From the NCBI RefSeq assembly GCF_004571195.1, contig NZ_CP038271.1:62001-126000 (forward strand): DNA of 64,000 nucleotides, given 5' to 3'. Below, piece after piece: positions 56,408 to 64,000 of this stretch. Position numbers and translations under genes: made by a program. The stretch is from Legionella geestiana (GTDB lineage: Bacteria > Pseudomonadota > Gammaproteobacteria > Legionellales > Legionellaceae). The notes beneath the pieces were generated by a model, which was given only the letters and a program-made list of their open reading frames with translations, was not told the origin of the DNA and ran no database searches. Numbering within the stretch: the first letter of the stretch is position 1; every line of letters begins with the position of its first letter.

Positions 56408-58639
56408 ATGCCCAATCATGACAATACAAGCCATGGCAAGAGAGCCCTGATGCAGGCCATAATCGGGAGGCTTCGAGAGTACGCCGGCGGCTTCTTTGTT
56501 TTCCGAAATAAAGAAGTCAATGCGCTGATAGAGAAATATCAGGGCGCAGAAAACCAGAATTACCTACAGTTGGTTGGTGAGCTTGCACGCATATCAGACG
56601 GGCGTGACGGAAGGTTTTCAAGGGCCAGGTCGGATATCACCAAAATGGTGAGCGACTACATGGGAAGTCTTGGCGCCGCCCATTCCTCCTCTCAGAAAAC
56701 TGTAAGCTTGAGTGCAAGTTCATCAGGCTTGATTCAGGCCTCCTCCCTATCGTTCTTGGAGCCCGAGAGCGATGTCAGTTTTTTGTTTGGCTCTGACAAG
56801 GCCGCGATAGTTACCCGGATTGCTGAGGATATCCTTGCAGGCGACTGGCGGCAGTATAACAATCTTATTGGTATCGCCAGGGCCTTCCGCATCGAGACAT
56901 GGGACGCGACGTCCGGGCTCATGGAGCTATGCGAGACGCTGATGGTTGGTGAGAATCCCTCATCCCATGCCATGGTCCTTGCAGGAGCATTTTACCATGA
57001 GGGCAGCCTTAATGTGCCGAAGGACTACGCCCGCGCCAAACTGCGTTATGATTTCGCAGCAGCGCTTGGGCATGCGGGTGCCATGCTTAACCTGGGGTTA
57101 ATGTATGAGCGCGGCGAAGGCGTGACGAAAAACCTCGATTCTGCCAGAGAGTATTATGAGCGGGCAGTAGCGCTCGGGAATGCGGGTGCCACGCTTAACC
57201 TGGGGTTAATGTATGCGCGCGGCGAAGGCGTGACGAAAAACCTCGATTCTGCCAGAGAGTATTATGAGCAGGCAGCAGCGCTCGGGAATGCGGGTGCCAT
57301 GCTTAACCTGGGGTACATGTATGAGCGCGGCGAAGGCGTGACGAAAAACCTCGATTCTGCCAGAGGGTATTATGAGCGGGCAGCAGCGCTCGGGAATGTA
57401 TGCGCCATGCTTGACCTGGGGTTAATGTATGAGCGCGGCGAAGGTGTGACGAAAAACCTCGATTCTGCCAGAGGGTATTATGAGCGGGCAGCAGCACTCG
57501 GGAATGTGTACGCCATATTTAACCTGGGGTACATGAATGAACTCGGCGAAGGCGTGAAGCAAAATTTCGCTCGCGCCATAAAGCATTATGAGGAGGCAGC
57601 AGCGCTTGGGCATCCGGGCGCCATGCTTAACCTGGGGTTAATGTATATGCGCGGCCAAGGCGTAACGAAAAACTTCGTGCTTGCCAGAAGGTATTTTGAG
57701 AAGGCAGCACTGTACGGAGATGCGGACGCAATGCTTAACCTGGGGTACCTGTATGAGTACGGCCTGGGCATGAAGAAGTGCAACTTCGATCGTGCCAGAA
57801 GGTATTATGAGGAGGCAGCAGCGCTTGGGCATGCGGGCGCCATGCTTAAGCTGGGGTTAATGTATGCGCACGGCCAAGGTGTAACGAAAAACTTCTTGCT
57901 TGCCAAAAGACATTTTGAGAAGGCAGCACTGTACAGAGATACGCGCGCAATGCTTAACCTGGGGTACCTGTATGAGCACGGCCTGGGCGTGAAGTGCAAC
58001 TTCGATCGTGCCAGAAGGTATTATGAGGAGGCAGCAGCGCTTGGGCATGCGGGCGCGAAAAAGGTGATTGAGCGACTGACCGAAGCTCAGCGGCAAGAAG
58101 ACCTGAAGAAGCCACTGGGTGAGGGCGTGGTAGCACTTGTCGCACAATTTTTCCATGACAAATTTCAAGTAACACCAACCGAAGTAACGGGGATTCATGG
58201 GGATGTATCGGTTAAGGTATCCATCCCCCCTGGGAAAATGGAAGTGCTGCGCGGCATTTTCCAGGAAGTGGGCGCATGCATTGCATTCAGCGCTGAAATT
58301 ATCGATGCAGACCTTATGTTAACCATCACAAGGGTGAGTTATCAGGACTATTGTGGTCTTGTCCAAAAGAACCCGGTTGTCGATGGGCTTTCGCTGACAG
58401 CTTCATCCGGTGAAGATGATGCGGGCAGACATGGAAGACCGGAAGACGAGACCTGTCAGGAAGCTGCCGGTACACGCGTCGATGATACATGGGATGCGCA
58501 GAAGGGTGCCCCGGCCCAAACAGCCGGCGCATCCAGCTCCTTTCATACCTTGTTTGGCCAAAGGGGGGGGGGTGGCAGCAACACGGCAGCTAAGCGGGGC
58601 CCGGAACACGAAACCCTTTGGACCACTAGACAGGGTTAG
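56408..58639 (+). CDS. Sel1-repeat protein, candidate effector
   Basis: The 743-residue protein has an unrecognised N-terminal helical part (about 1-180, with a serine-rich stretch), ten Sel1-like repeats of 36-37 residues (about 185-545; consensus GxAxAMLNLGxMYxxGxGVxKNxxxARxYYExAAAL), and a C-terminal domain with FFHDKFQVTPTEVTGIHGDV. It ends in a polar tail. There is no signal peptide, unlike LpnE or EnhC of L. pneumophila, so delivery by Dot/Icm is a reasonable guess. AGAGG lies 7 nt before the ATG at 56408. Mobile-element relics flank it on both sides. Confidence 0.82.
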   Translation: MPNHDNTSHGKRALMQAIIGRLREYAGGFFVFRNKEVNALIEKYQGAENQNYLQLVGELARISDGRDGRFSRARSDITKMVSDYMGSLGAAHSSSQKTVSLSASSSGLIQASSLSFLEPESDVSFLFGSDKAAIVTRIAEDILAGDWRQYNNLIGIARAFRIETWDATSGLMELCETLMVGENPSSHAMVLAGAFYHEGSLNVPKDYARAKLRYDFAAALGHAGAMLNLGLMYERGEGVTKNLDSAREYYERAVALGNAGATLNLGLMYARGEGVTKNLDSAREYYEQAAALGNAGAMLNLGYMYERGEGVTKNLDSARGYYERAAALGNVCAMLDLGLMYERGEGVTKNLDSARGYYERAAALGNVYAIFNLGYMNELGEGVKQNFARAIKHYEEAAALGHPGAMLNLGLMYMRGQGVTKNFVLARRYFEKAALYGDADAMLNLGYLYEYGLGMKKCNFDRARRYYEEAAALGHAGAMLKLGLMYAHGQGVTKNFLLAKRHFEKAALYRDTRAMLNLGYLYEHGLGVKCNFDRARRYYEEAAALGHAGAKKVIERLTEAQRQEDLKKPLGEGVVALVAQFFHDKFQVTPTEVTGIHGDVSVKVSIPPGKMEVLRGIFQEVGACIAFSAEIIDADLMLTITRVSYQDYCGLVQKNPVVDGLSLTASSGEDDAGRHGRPEDETCQEAAGTRVDDTWDAQKGAPAQTAGASSSFHTLFGQRGGGGSNTAAKRGPEHETLWTTRQG
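57068..58042 (+). repeat. 108-bp tandem repeats within the Sel1 gene
   Basis: Nine units start at 57068, 57176, 57284, 57392, 57500, 57608, 57716, 57827 and 57935 (108 bp, one of 111). Units 1-4 are nearly identical at DNA level, which indicates recent expansion. Units 6-7 and 8-9 form a duplicated pair. Long open frames on the opposite strand are periodic shadows of this tract. Confidence 0.9.
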
Positions 58640-58675
58640 TTAAGATATAATTCTCGCAGAGTTAAAGGAGTCGAA

Positions 58676-58891
58676 ATGAGCGAGAAACGCAAACGTTACA
58701 TACCTGCGGAGAAGGCCAAAATTGCATTAGAGGCAATTAAGAGCGAGCAGACACTTGCACAGATAACGTCCAGATATGGCGTGCACGCAACATAGGGCAA
58801 TACCTGGAAAAAACAGGTTCTGGCGTATCTGCCAGATGCGTTCAGCGACAAAAGTGGCGAGGTAGTGGGTGTAGGTGATGGTTTCGGTTGA
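58676..58891 (+). pseudogene. IS3-type transposase OrfA relic
   Basis: The frame [39 protein letters not shown] is the HTH domain of an IS3-family OrfA. A TAG at 58793 replaces the Gln of the expected VHATQ; the same frame then continues with TWKKQVLAYLPDAFSDKSGE. It closely parallels the OrfA at 63762 (VHATQIKAWKQTALQAISDVFS). An SD (AAAGGAG) is still present. No orfB follows. Confidence 0.8.
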
Positions 58892-58984
58892 GGCTTCAGG
58901 AAGCTCCGGCGTGGCAATCGCCTCGTCAAACTGCAGGCACAACTGCTCCACCGATCGCCGGCTTTTGTCCCAATTGCCGTCTTT

Positions 58985-59150
58985 CCACAAACTTCACGGA
59001 ACTGCCTTCCACATTTCCCGCCATACGGTTGTGCTGGTATACAAAACTGCCATAGCTTATCCCGTTCGCTTCACAGTATGCCTTTTGGGTCAGCCCGTTC
59101 GCCTTCCATGCTTCTTAATGATTGCGCCAAAAACCGTGTAGCCTGACTTT
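58985..59150 (-). pseudogene. IS66-family TnpA relic
   Basis: On the minus strand one frame reads FWRNH, a stop at 59115-59117, EAWKANGLTQKAYCEANGIS, YGSFVYQHNRM and VEGSSVKFVE, then loses similarity. This is the pattern of the small IS66 accessory protein TnpA (W..HI.AW..SGLSQ.AYC). The tail after VKFVE is scrambled. It faces the giant gene that starts at 59230. Confidence 0.75.
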
Positions 59151-59229
59151 GAAAGACTTTGGCCTATGCGAGGTAATAAAAGTTTGTAATACAGCATCAA
59201 GGTAATTAAAATGTGAGCATCAAATTCAC

Positions 59230-62200
59230 ATGAGAGACAGAATGAGAAGAAACAATTCAGGCCGTAGGGGCAAAAAACGTTCTGCTACAATTATTCCCGC
59301 ACATATTCCTGAGGTAATAGTATCAGATTTTAGAATTAGCGCTATTACCGTCAACAATGTTGAAGAATCAACAGGCAATGTTAAGCATGACCTCGAACTA
59401 ATAAAACAGTACCTGCCACAAAATTCCCATCCGTTGTTCATACAACTCAGGCAATCATTTACCCCGGACGCCGCAAATAAAGTGCGCTCGGTCGTTAAAA
59501 TTGCAACGCGTTTGATTGAAATGCCCACAACATCCACGGAAGAGCGGCTGTATTGTGTCCTTGCCCGATGGCATATACTCAACGAGCTTTTGTATCTCGA
59601 AAATCGGTTTAGCTTTGGAGATGGTGCGAAAAACATTGAGAAGATAACGCTAAGTCTTGACGAGATAGCAAAGGATGATGAGCTTATTGAAAGCTTCATT
59701 GAAGCATTTGCCCGTAATATGGACTCTTATCCCGTTGAGTCACGGGAAAAACTTGCTCTGGCTCTCAGTTGTTGCGCAAATCTTTATCTATATATACCGG
59801 GGCTTTACGCTAAAAAATTTAGCGAGGAAAGTGGTCTTTCTTCTGACGTCAGTGAGCAACGCTGGGAAAAATGCCTTGTTCTTTATCAAAAAGCGGTAAA
59901 CAGGTATAAAAAACTGAATAGTCTGGTTGGCAGTCTACTTCAAATACAATTACAGTCCTTGCTTAACCAGGGCCCGGCACGTCCTTCTGGGGTACAAACC
60001 AGTGCTGGAATCCTCGCTATTCGCTCAGCCCTTGAACCTGCGAGAACCCAGATTGACAAACTGAACACAGAATTAATCCTCAAAGCCCTCCCTCCAAAAA
60101 CATCACCGTTCATGCATGCTTTTCTGAGTAATCCGGGATTTGATGCTCCTTATCTTTCAAGCGATGCCTTAATGACAACGGCAGTATTCGTCAACCTGGT
60201 GATTGCTCTTCGCAATCATCCAGCCGCTTTTGAAGATTCAGGGCTGTACTCGGCAATTAGAGAATGGATTGGACACCCGGAGAGGTTGCGGCATGTATCG
60301 AAGTTACTGTTAGAAATGACCAATAACCATATTGGAAGCCTTTCAAATTATGAGAAAACAACGAATAATCTACTGGATATTTCAACAGATTTTCCGTTAT
60401 TTCAGGTCTATTTTGAATCCCAAAAAGTACTTGTTTTCTTTTACAAAATGTTTGAAAACGCCCGTAAAGATGAAGAAGCAGGCTTTTGCAACAACATCGT
60501 GATTGAACTTTGGCAATACCATCAGTCTTGCTTCAAACTTGGCGCCTTTGATTATTACCAAAAAGCTAAAGAAAGCGATATTGGCGCATATCACCTGCAA
60601 AGAGCCGCATATTTTGAGAGCTTTTCTACGATTGGGGAGCGATTGACAGGAATTTTACAAAGGGTGTGTCGTCAGGAAAATCCCGAGGGTCTTACTGCCG
60701 TACAGATTGAAAAGTTGTATCAACATCGCTTTAAACACCTTCAAAAGATGCTGAAGCTGCAATATGCCAGTCTGAACATGATGCTTTTGGAAAAGAGACT
60801 CGATAACGTTGAACAATGCATTCAAACTGTTCACATCATTAAGTCTATGTTGTCGCAATCAAGTATCGAATTGAACAGCCTGAAGCCTGCGATAGATGTC
60901 GTTGATAAGGCAGGCATGCCAGATAATAACGCCGAATTGGTGCGGGATCTTTTGGCAGCAGCACCCTCTGATTCCTTAAAGCTGGCCCGTACCTTGTGGT
61001 TTATGTTGAACACCTTTTTAAGCATGCCTGAAACAGTAAGCCTCGGTAGCGAGGCAGTTGAAGATATTTCAGGGGCGCTCGAGATATGCAATGCGTTGCT
61101 TGCGGGCCTTTCTGAGCCATCAGTATCGACCATTTCGTTCTCTGAGATAGCGAGAATCATGGATGAAAAAATTCCTGCCGTTTTACCCCGAATATCCACT
61201 GGAGCTCTCTCGCTCCGCTTTGAGCTGGCAAAAAGCCTTGAAACACTGTTTGAGCGTTTTTCAAAGCTTCCTGATGGACGTCGTTTCGATGAATATCTCC
61301 TGCAAACTGCAGTTGGAGTGATTAAGGCGCACCTCACAAGGGTTAAGCATAATGCCCGAAAGGCTCTAGAGGAGCTTCATGCACCCAGGGTTCGTGCTTT
61401 GATTGCATCTTTGGATCAAGCCCCCCAACGCCCGTCTACAGAGCGTCCCAAGGCACCATCTTCAGATGACGTAGATACCGTGGAAACTTATCTTCAGTGC
61501 CCGATATTTCTTGCGCTTCTTGAAAAAAGCCTTCAAGTAAGAAAGAACTGGGAACAGGTAAATTTGGCGGCAGTGTCCAGGCTCTTTGTGCAACTGACAC
61601 AGGCAGAGTACACGGAACGACTGCAGTGCAGCGTGTTCATGCTCTTTGTCTTAAGGTGTCAACAACAAAAAAGTAAGTCGCGAGCAGATTTGGCCGAAAT
61701 GTATTTGGCCCTTCACAATGTATTTTTGGCTATTCCGCTACAGGGGGATTTTATAAAAAATCCTCGGCTCAAAAAAGCGAGCCTTGCCGTTCTTGATATG
61801 TTTCTCAAAGAAGTATTGTACTGGTCAGAGGAGGGGGAGCCGGGGCGCGCAAACAGCGTACTTTCTGAAGCAACCGCTTTGTGGGAGGCAGTGAAAGAGC
61901 TTTGTGCGCCGGATGAGCTTGCCTGTTTTGATAATCAGATATCCAGTACGGTAGCAGCCAAATCGACCAGGGAAAGTTATCCTGAGCTGCTGGCATTTTT
62001 GAAAAATCCACACATCTCTGCGTTTCAAGTGAAAGATTTTTGGCCGCCACAGAAAGGTCGGCAGGAAGAAGCTGACAGGCTGCAGAAATTCCAGTCTGCA
62101 TGGTATGCGCTTTCTTTTAACTCCGGGATTATTCAAAAGAGAGAAGAGGCAAGGGCGTTGTATCAAGCATGGTTGAAAGATTTAAGCAGCTGTGAGGTGA

Positions 62201-63729
62201 AAACCACCAGAGATTTATTAACCATAGCGTGGCTGGATCATTTTCACCGGTTTTTGGCCAGCATGCCTTTATCCGCCAGGCTTCAAGTGCACCCGGAAAC
62301 GTTAAATACGGTTCAAGTGCCTGAGTTTTCACAGAAAATATCAGGCAAAGGTAAAGCCAGTGCCGTCACGCAATCCTCACGATTGAAGGCCATTGAGGAG
62401 TATAATCAAAAGAGTGCGGCTAAAAGTTTAGCGCCTAAACCTGCAAAACGCACAAGGGGGGTTGGAAAAAAGGGGAGAAAACCCGCGCCGCTTTTGGATG
62501 CGCATACCGCAGCATCCAGTAGCATACCAGCCATTGTTGTAAATGCATTACAAGCGTCTGTTGACAATAACCATGCACGAAACGATTTTGGCACATCAAC
62601 AGCAGTTGCTTCCACCGCCGACAATGCTGAATCTTCAAATGTTCCGTTCATCCATTTGCCGGCAGGGTACCAAAATCCTCCCTTTGTTCAGCATATTCTC
62701 GAAACGATAGAAAAAAAGGGATACCAGGCATACATTATCGGAGGATTTGTTCGGGATACTTTGCTCGGATTGACGCCAAATGATGCTGATTTGCTGACCG
62801 ACTGCCCGCCAGCCATCCTGCAGACTCTGTTCACAGAGATACAAAAGAGCAAATATTGTACTGACGCAGAGGTTTTCCATCTGACAAATCCTGAAGACAG
62901 TTCACTGGTAATCGATATAACCTGTGGTCAGGGCGATACGCCGGAGAAGTTATTATCCAACGGCGATTTTACTGTCAATGCCTTTGCTGTGAACGCACAA
63001 TGCAAGTTGCTCATACCTTTTCCTGAGAGCGTTACTGATTTAAGGAACCGGGTGCTGCGCACCATTATCCCGTTTGATGCATCCATCAAAAAAGACCCTG
63101 CTCGACTGCTGCGTTTAATAAGGCTTTGCAATCAACTTCGATGGGAACTGGACTCTGAAACCGTTGAGGCGATACACCGTGTGCGTCATAACCTGTCTTC
63201 ACTCTCCTTGATGACACTCGTAAAACAAATACGCAAGTGTTTTCCAATAAACGCTGATATTGCCCTTGCCAATCTGGAGTCTTTTCTCAAGTGTGACTTG
63301 TTTCCCGCCATTTTTAGCGAAAAACCGGTCGTGACGCCTGCTTCACCAGCGTTAACTGATTTTATCAAAAGGGCGTTTTTGGTCATTCTGGCTGGTGATG
63401 AATTTGAACGGATGGAAGATTTGCTTGCAGTGGCTTCCTTAACACTAATGGCCCCGAAAAAGGAGATAATGGCTACGATTGACACATGGCTCAAGCGGAT
63501 CGTTCCCGAACAAGACCAAAGGAAGGCGGTGCTTTTGAAGTCCTGGCTGCCGATAAAAGTAGCGAAATATCATGCTTTATCGCCAATTAAAATGTTTAAC
63601 CCAGGGGCTTGTGAATTTGATCCGGTTAAAGCGCTTGAAACGCGACAAACCGCATCAATGATTGTTGCTGCTCAAGACTATTATACTGATATAGGCGCGG
63701 ATTTTTGGACGAAAAAAAGGTATTTTTAA
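59230..63729 (+). CDS. Giant helical protein with C-terminal poly(A) polymerase/CCA-enzyme-like nucleotidyltransferase head
   Basis: The 1499-residue protein starts with a basic tail (RRNNSGRRGKKRS) and about 1,000 residues of helical, unrecognised sequence. A low-complexity Lys/Ala/Ser linker follows (about 1040-1140, with KPAKRTRGVGKKGRK). The last ~340 residues carry a class II nucleotidyltransferase head: YIIGGFVRDTLLG (1168-1180), the metal pair Asp1185-Ala-Asp1187, NGDFTVNAFAVN (1244-1255), and KKDPARLLRLIRL (1287-1299). In bacterial poly(A) polymerases and CCA enzymes the third motif is RRDFTxNA; here the Arg pair is Ser-Asn-Gly-like, which may alter specificity. There is no signal peptide. 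ATG 59230 or 59242 are both possible. It lies between transposase relics. Confidence 0.85.
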   Translation: MRDRMRRNNSGRRGKKRSATIIPAHIPEVIVSDFRISAITVNNVEESTGNVKHDLELIKQYLPQNSHPLFIQLRQSFTPDAANKVRSVVKIATRLIEMPTTSTEERLYCVLARWHILNELLYLENRFSFGDGAKNIEKITLSLDEIAKDDELIESFIEAFARNMDSYPVESREKLALALSCCANLYLYIPGLYAKKFSEESGLSSDVSEQRWEKCLVLYQKAVNRYKKLNSLVGSLLQIQLQSLLNQGPARPSGVQTSAGILAIRSALEPARTQIDKLNTELILKALPPKTSPFMHAFLSNPGFDAPYLSSDALMTTAVFVNLVIALRNHPAAFEDSGLYSAIREWIGHPERLRHVSKLLLEMTNNHIGSLSNYEKTTNNLLDISTDFPLFQVYFESQKVLVFFYKMFENARKDEEAGFCNNIVIELWQYHQSCFKLGAFDYYQKAKESDIGAYHLQRAAYFESFSTIGERLTGILQRVCRQENPEGLTAVQIEKLYQHRFKHLQKMLKLQYASLNMMLLEKRLDNVEQCIQTVHIIKSMLSQSSIELNSLKPAIDVVDKAGMPDNNAELVRDLLAAAPSDSLKLARTLWFMLNTFLSMPETVSLGSEAVEDISGALEICNALLAGLSEPSVSTISFSEIARIMDEKIPAVLPRISTGALSLRFELAKSLETLFERFSKLPDGRRFDEYLLQTAVGVIKAHLTRVKHNARKALEELHAPRVRALIASLDQAPQRPSTERPKAPSSDDVDTVETYLQCPIFLALLEKSLQVRKNWEQVNLAAVSRLFVQLTQAEYTERLQCSVFMLFVLRCQQQKSKSRADLAEMYLALHNVFLAIPLQGDFIKNPRLKKASLAVLDMFLKEVLYWSEEGEPGRANSVLSEATALWEAVKELCAPDELACFDNQISSTVAAKSTRESYPELLAFLKNPHISAFQVKDFWPPQKGRQEEADRLQKFQSAWYALSFNSGIIQKREEARALYQAWLKDLSSCEVKTTRDLLTIAWLDHFHRFLASMPLSARLQVHPETLNTVQVPEFSQKISGKGKASAVTQSSRLKAIEEYNQKSAAKSLAPKPAKRTRGVGKKGRKPAPLLDAHTAASSSIPAIVVNALQASVDNNHARNDFGTSTAVASTADNAESSNVPFIHLPAGYQNPPFVQHILETIEKKGYQAYIIGGFVRDTLLGLTPNDADLLTDCPPAILQTLFTEIQKSKYCTDAEVFHLTNPEDSSLVIDITCGQGDTPEKLLSNGDFTVNAFAVNAQCKLLIPFPESVTDLRNRVLRTIIPFDASIKKDPARLLRLIRLCNQLRWELDSETVEAIHRVRHNLSSLSLMTLVKQIRKCFPINADIALANLESFLKCDLFPAIFSEKPVVTPASPALTDFIKRAFLVILAGDEFERMEDLLAVASLTLMAPKKEIMATIDTWLKRIVPEQDQRKAVLLKSWLPIKVAKYHALSPIKMFNPGACEFDPVKALETRQTASMIVAAQDYYTDIGADFWTKKRYF

Positions 63730-63732
63730 GAG

Positions 63733-63760
63733 CTATTCTTCTATTATAAGAGGAGAATAG
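63733..63760 (+). promoter_or_regulatory. Hairpin covering the ribosome site of an IS3 orfA
   Basis: CTATTCTTCT (63733-63742) pairs with AGGAGAATAG (63751-63760) with one G-U pair and an 8-nt loop. The right arm holds AGGAG, 7 nt before the orfA ATG at 63762. Folding of the RNA would hide the ribosome site, a control used by some insertion sequences to limit transposase. Confidence 0.55.
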
Positions 63761-63761
63761 G

Positions 63762-64000
63762 ATGACCAAAAAGCGAAATTATTACACTGCATCAAAAAAA
63801 TCAAAGATTGCACTTGCTGCCATTGAGGGGAAATTGACCCAGGCCCAGTTAACCAGCGAGTACGGCGTGCATGCTACCCAAATTAAAGCCTGGAAGCAAA
63901 CGGCATTGCAAGCGATATCTGACGTGTTTTCCAACACTCGCGACAAAGATAAAAAAACACAAACAGAACTTATCGATGCCTTATATGAGGAAATTGGTCG
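63762..64000 (+). CDS. IS3-type transposase OrfA (3' end cut by window)
   Basis: The visible 79 residues begin MTKKRNYYTASKKSKIALAA, with the HTH segment KLTQAQLTSEYGVHATQIKAW and a leucine-zipper-like continuation (TQTELIDALYEEIGR). This is OrfA of an IS3-family element, which binds the IS ends and is completed by OrfB through frameshifting. The frame is intact to the window edge. It starts 32 nt after the giant gene. A degraded cousin lies at 58676 in the same orientation. Confidence 0.88.
   Translation, partial: MTKKRNYYTASKKSKIALAAIEGKLTQAQLTSEYGVHATQIKAWKQTALQAISDVFSNTRDKDKKTQTELIDALYEEIG

Noticed and set aside
57068-58042. Regular repeats that might suggest a CRISPR array
   Set aside because: The period is 108 bp with no unique spacers and the tract codes for Sel1 units in frame.
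57303-58198. Several minus-strand open frames opposite the Sel1 repeats
   Set aside because: They recur with the 108-bp period and repeat each other; shadows of the tandem tract.
58727-58990. Minus-strand open frame of 87 codons
   Set aside because: It runs antisense to the IS3 orfA relic and into the IS66 tnpA relic in the wrong frame.

Overview
The window reads as chromosomal DNA of a Legionella-like gammaproteobacterium. Three observations support this. Type II secretion genes (gspG, gspF) lie next to glnA. A class D beta-lactamase sits among ordinary housekeeping genes. Several large proteins have eukaryote-like repeats (ankyrin, Sel1, leucine-rich) or serine homopolymers and no signal peptide, as is common for Dot/Icm effectors. 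The core genes look richer in G+C than those of L. pneumophila, so a higher-GC relative is possible; this is an inference and no taxonomic marker gene is present.

Layout. 1-1532 (minus): end of a type II secretion operon. 1714-5766: glnA, then htpG behind a textbook heat-shock promoter, then a queuosine-precursor transporter. 5779-6335: array of ~128-bp palindromic repeats. 6434-7627: serine/proline-rich unknown protein. 7671-10995 (minus): two exported proteins and rmuC in one overlapping operon. 11138-17657: ligA translationally coupled to a peptide-type ABC importer that has no ATPase gene. 17739-23308: dnaE, an exported Cys-rich protein, and the sigma-54 activator FleQ.

23454-25200 is an AT-rich insertion: a GNAT gene, then a two-gene cassette bounded by perfect 31-bp inverted repeats and a copy of the dispersed palindromic repeat. 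25289-33040 holds sohB and a complete cytochrome c maturation operon ccmABCDEFGHI (including a ccmD of 53 residues), ending in an overlapping dodecin gene. 32976-41636 (mostly minus) holds a membrane effector-like protein, an MFS transporter, a RimK-like ligase, map, a polysaccharide deacetylase, a lone receiver domain, and an MCE/lipoprotein/permease set without its ATPase.

41806-46970 is a plus-strand block: ankyrin-type protein, CAP-domain protein, ThpR, MAPEG protein, OXA-type beta-lactamase and an exported NagZ-like glycosidase. 47154-54195 is AT-rich accessory DNA with small unknown genes, an effector-like protein, two methyltransferases, a 2OG-Fe(II) oxygenase and an exported LRR protein. 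54332-55861 returns to a Dus enzyme and a GNAT. From about 55890 to the window end lies a mobile-element graveyard (IS66 tnpC and tnpA relics, two IS3-type orfA copies) carrying two big accessory genes: a Sel1-repeat protein and a 1499-residue protein that joins a very long helical region to a poly(A) polymerase/CCA-enzyme-like nucleotidyltransferase head. That last protein is the best candidate for something undescribed.
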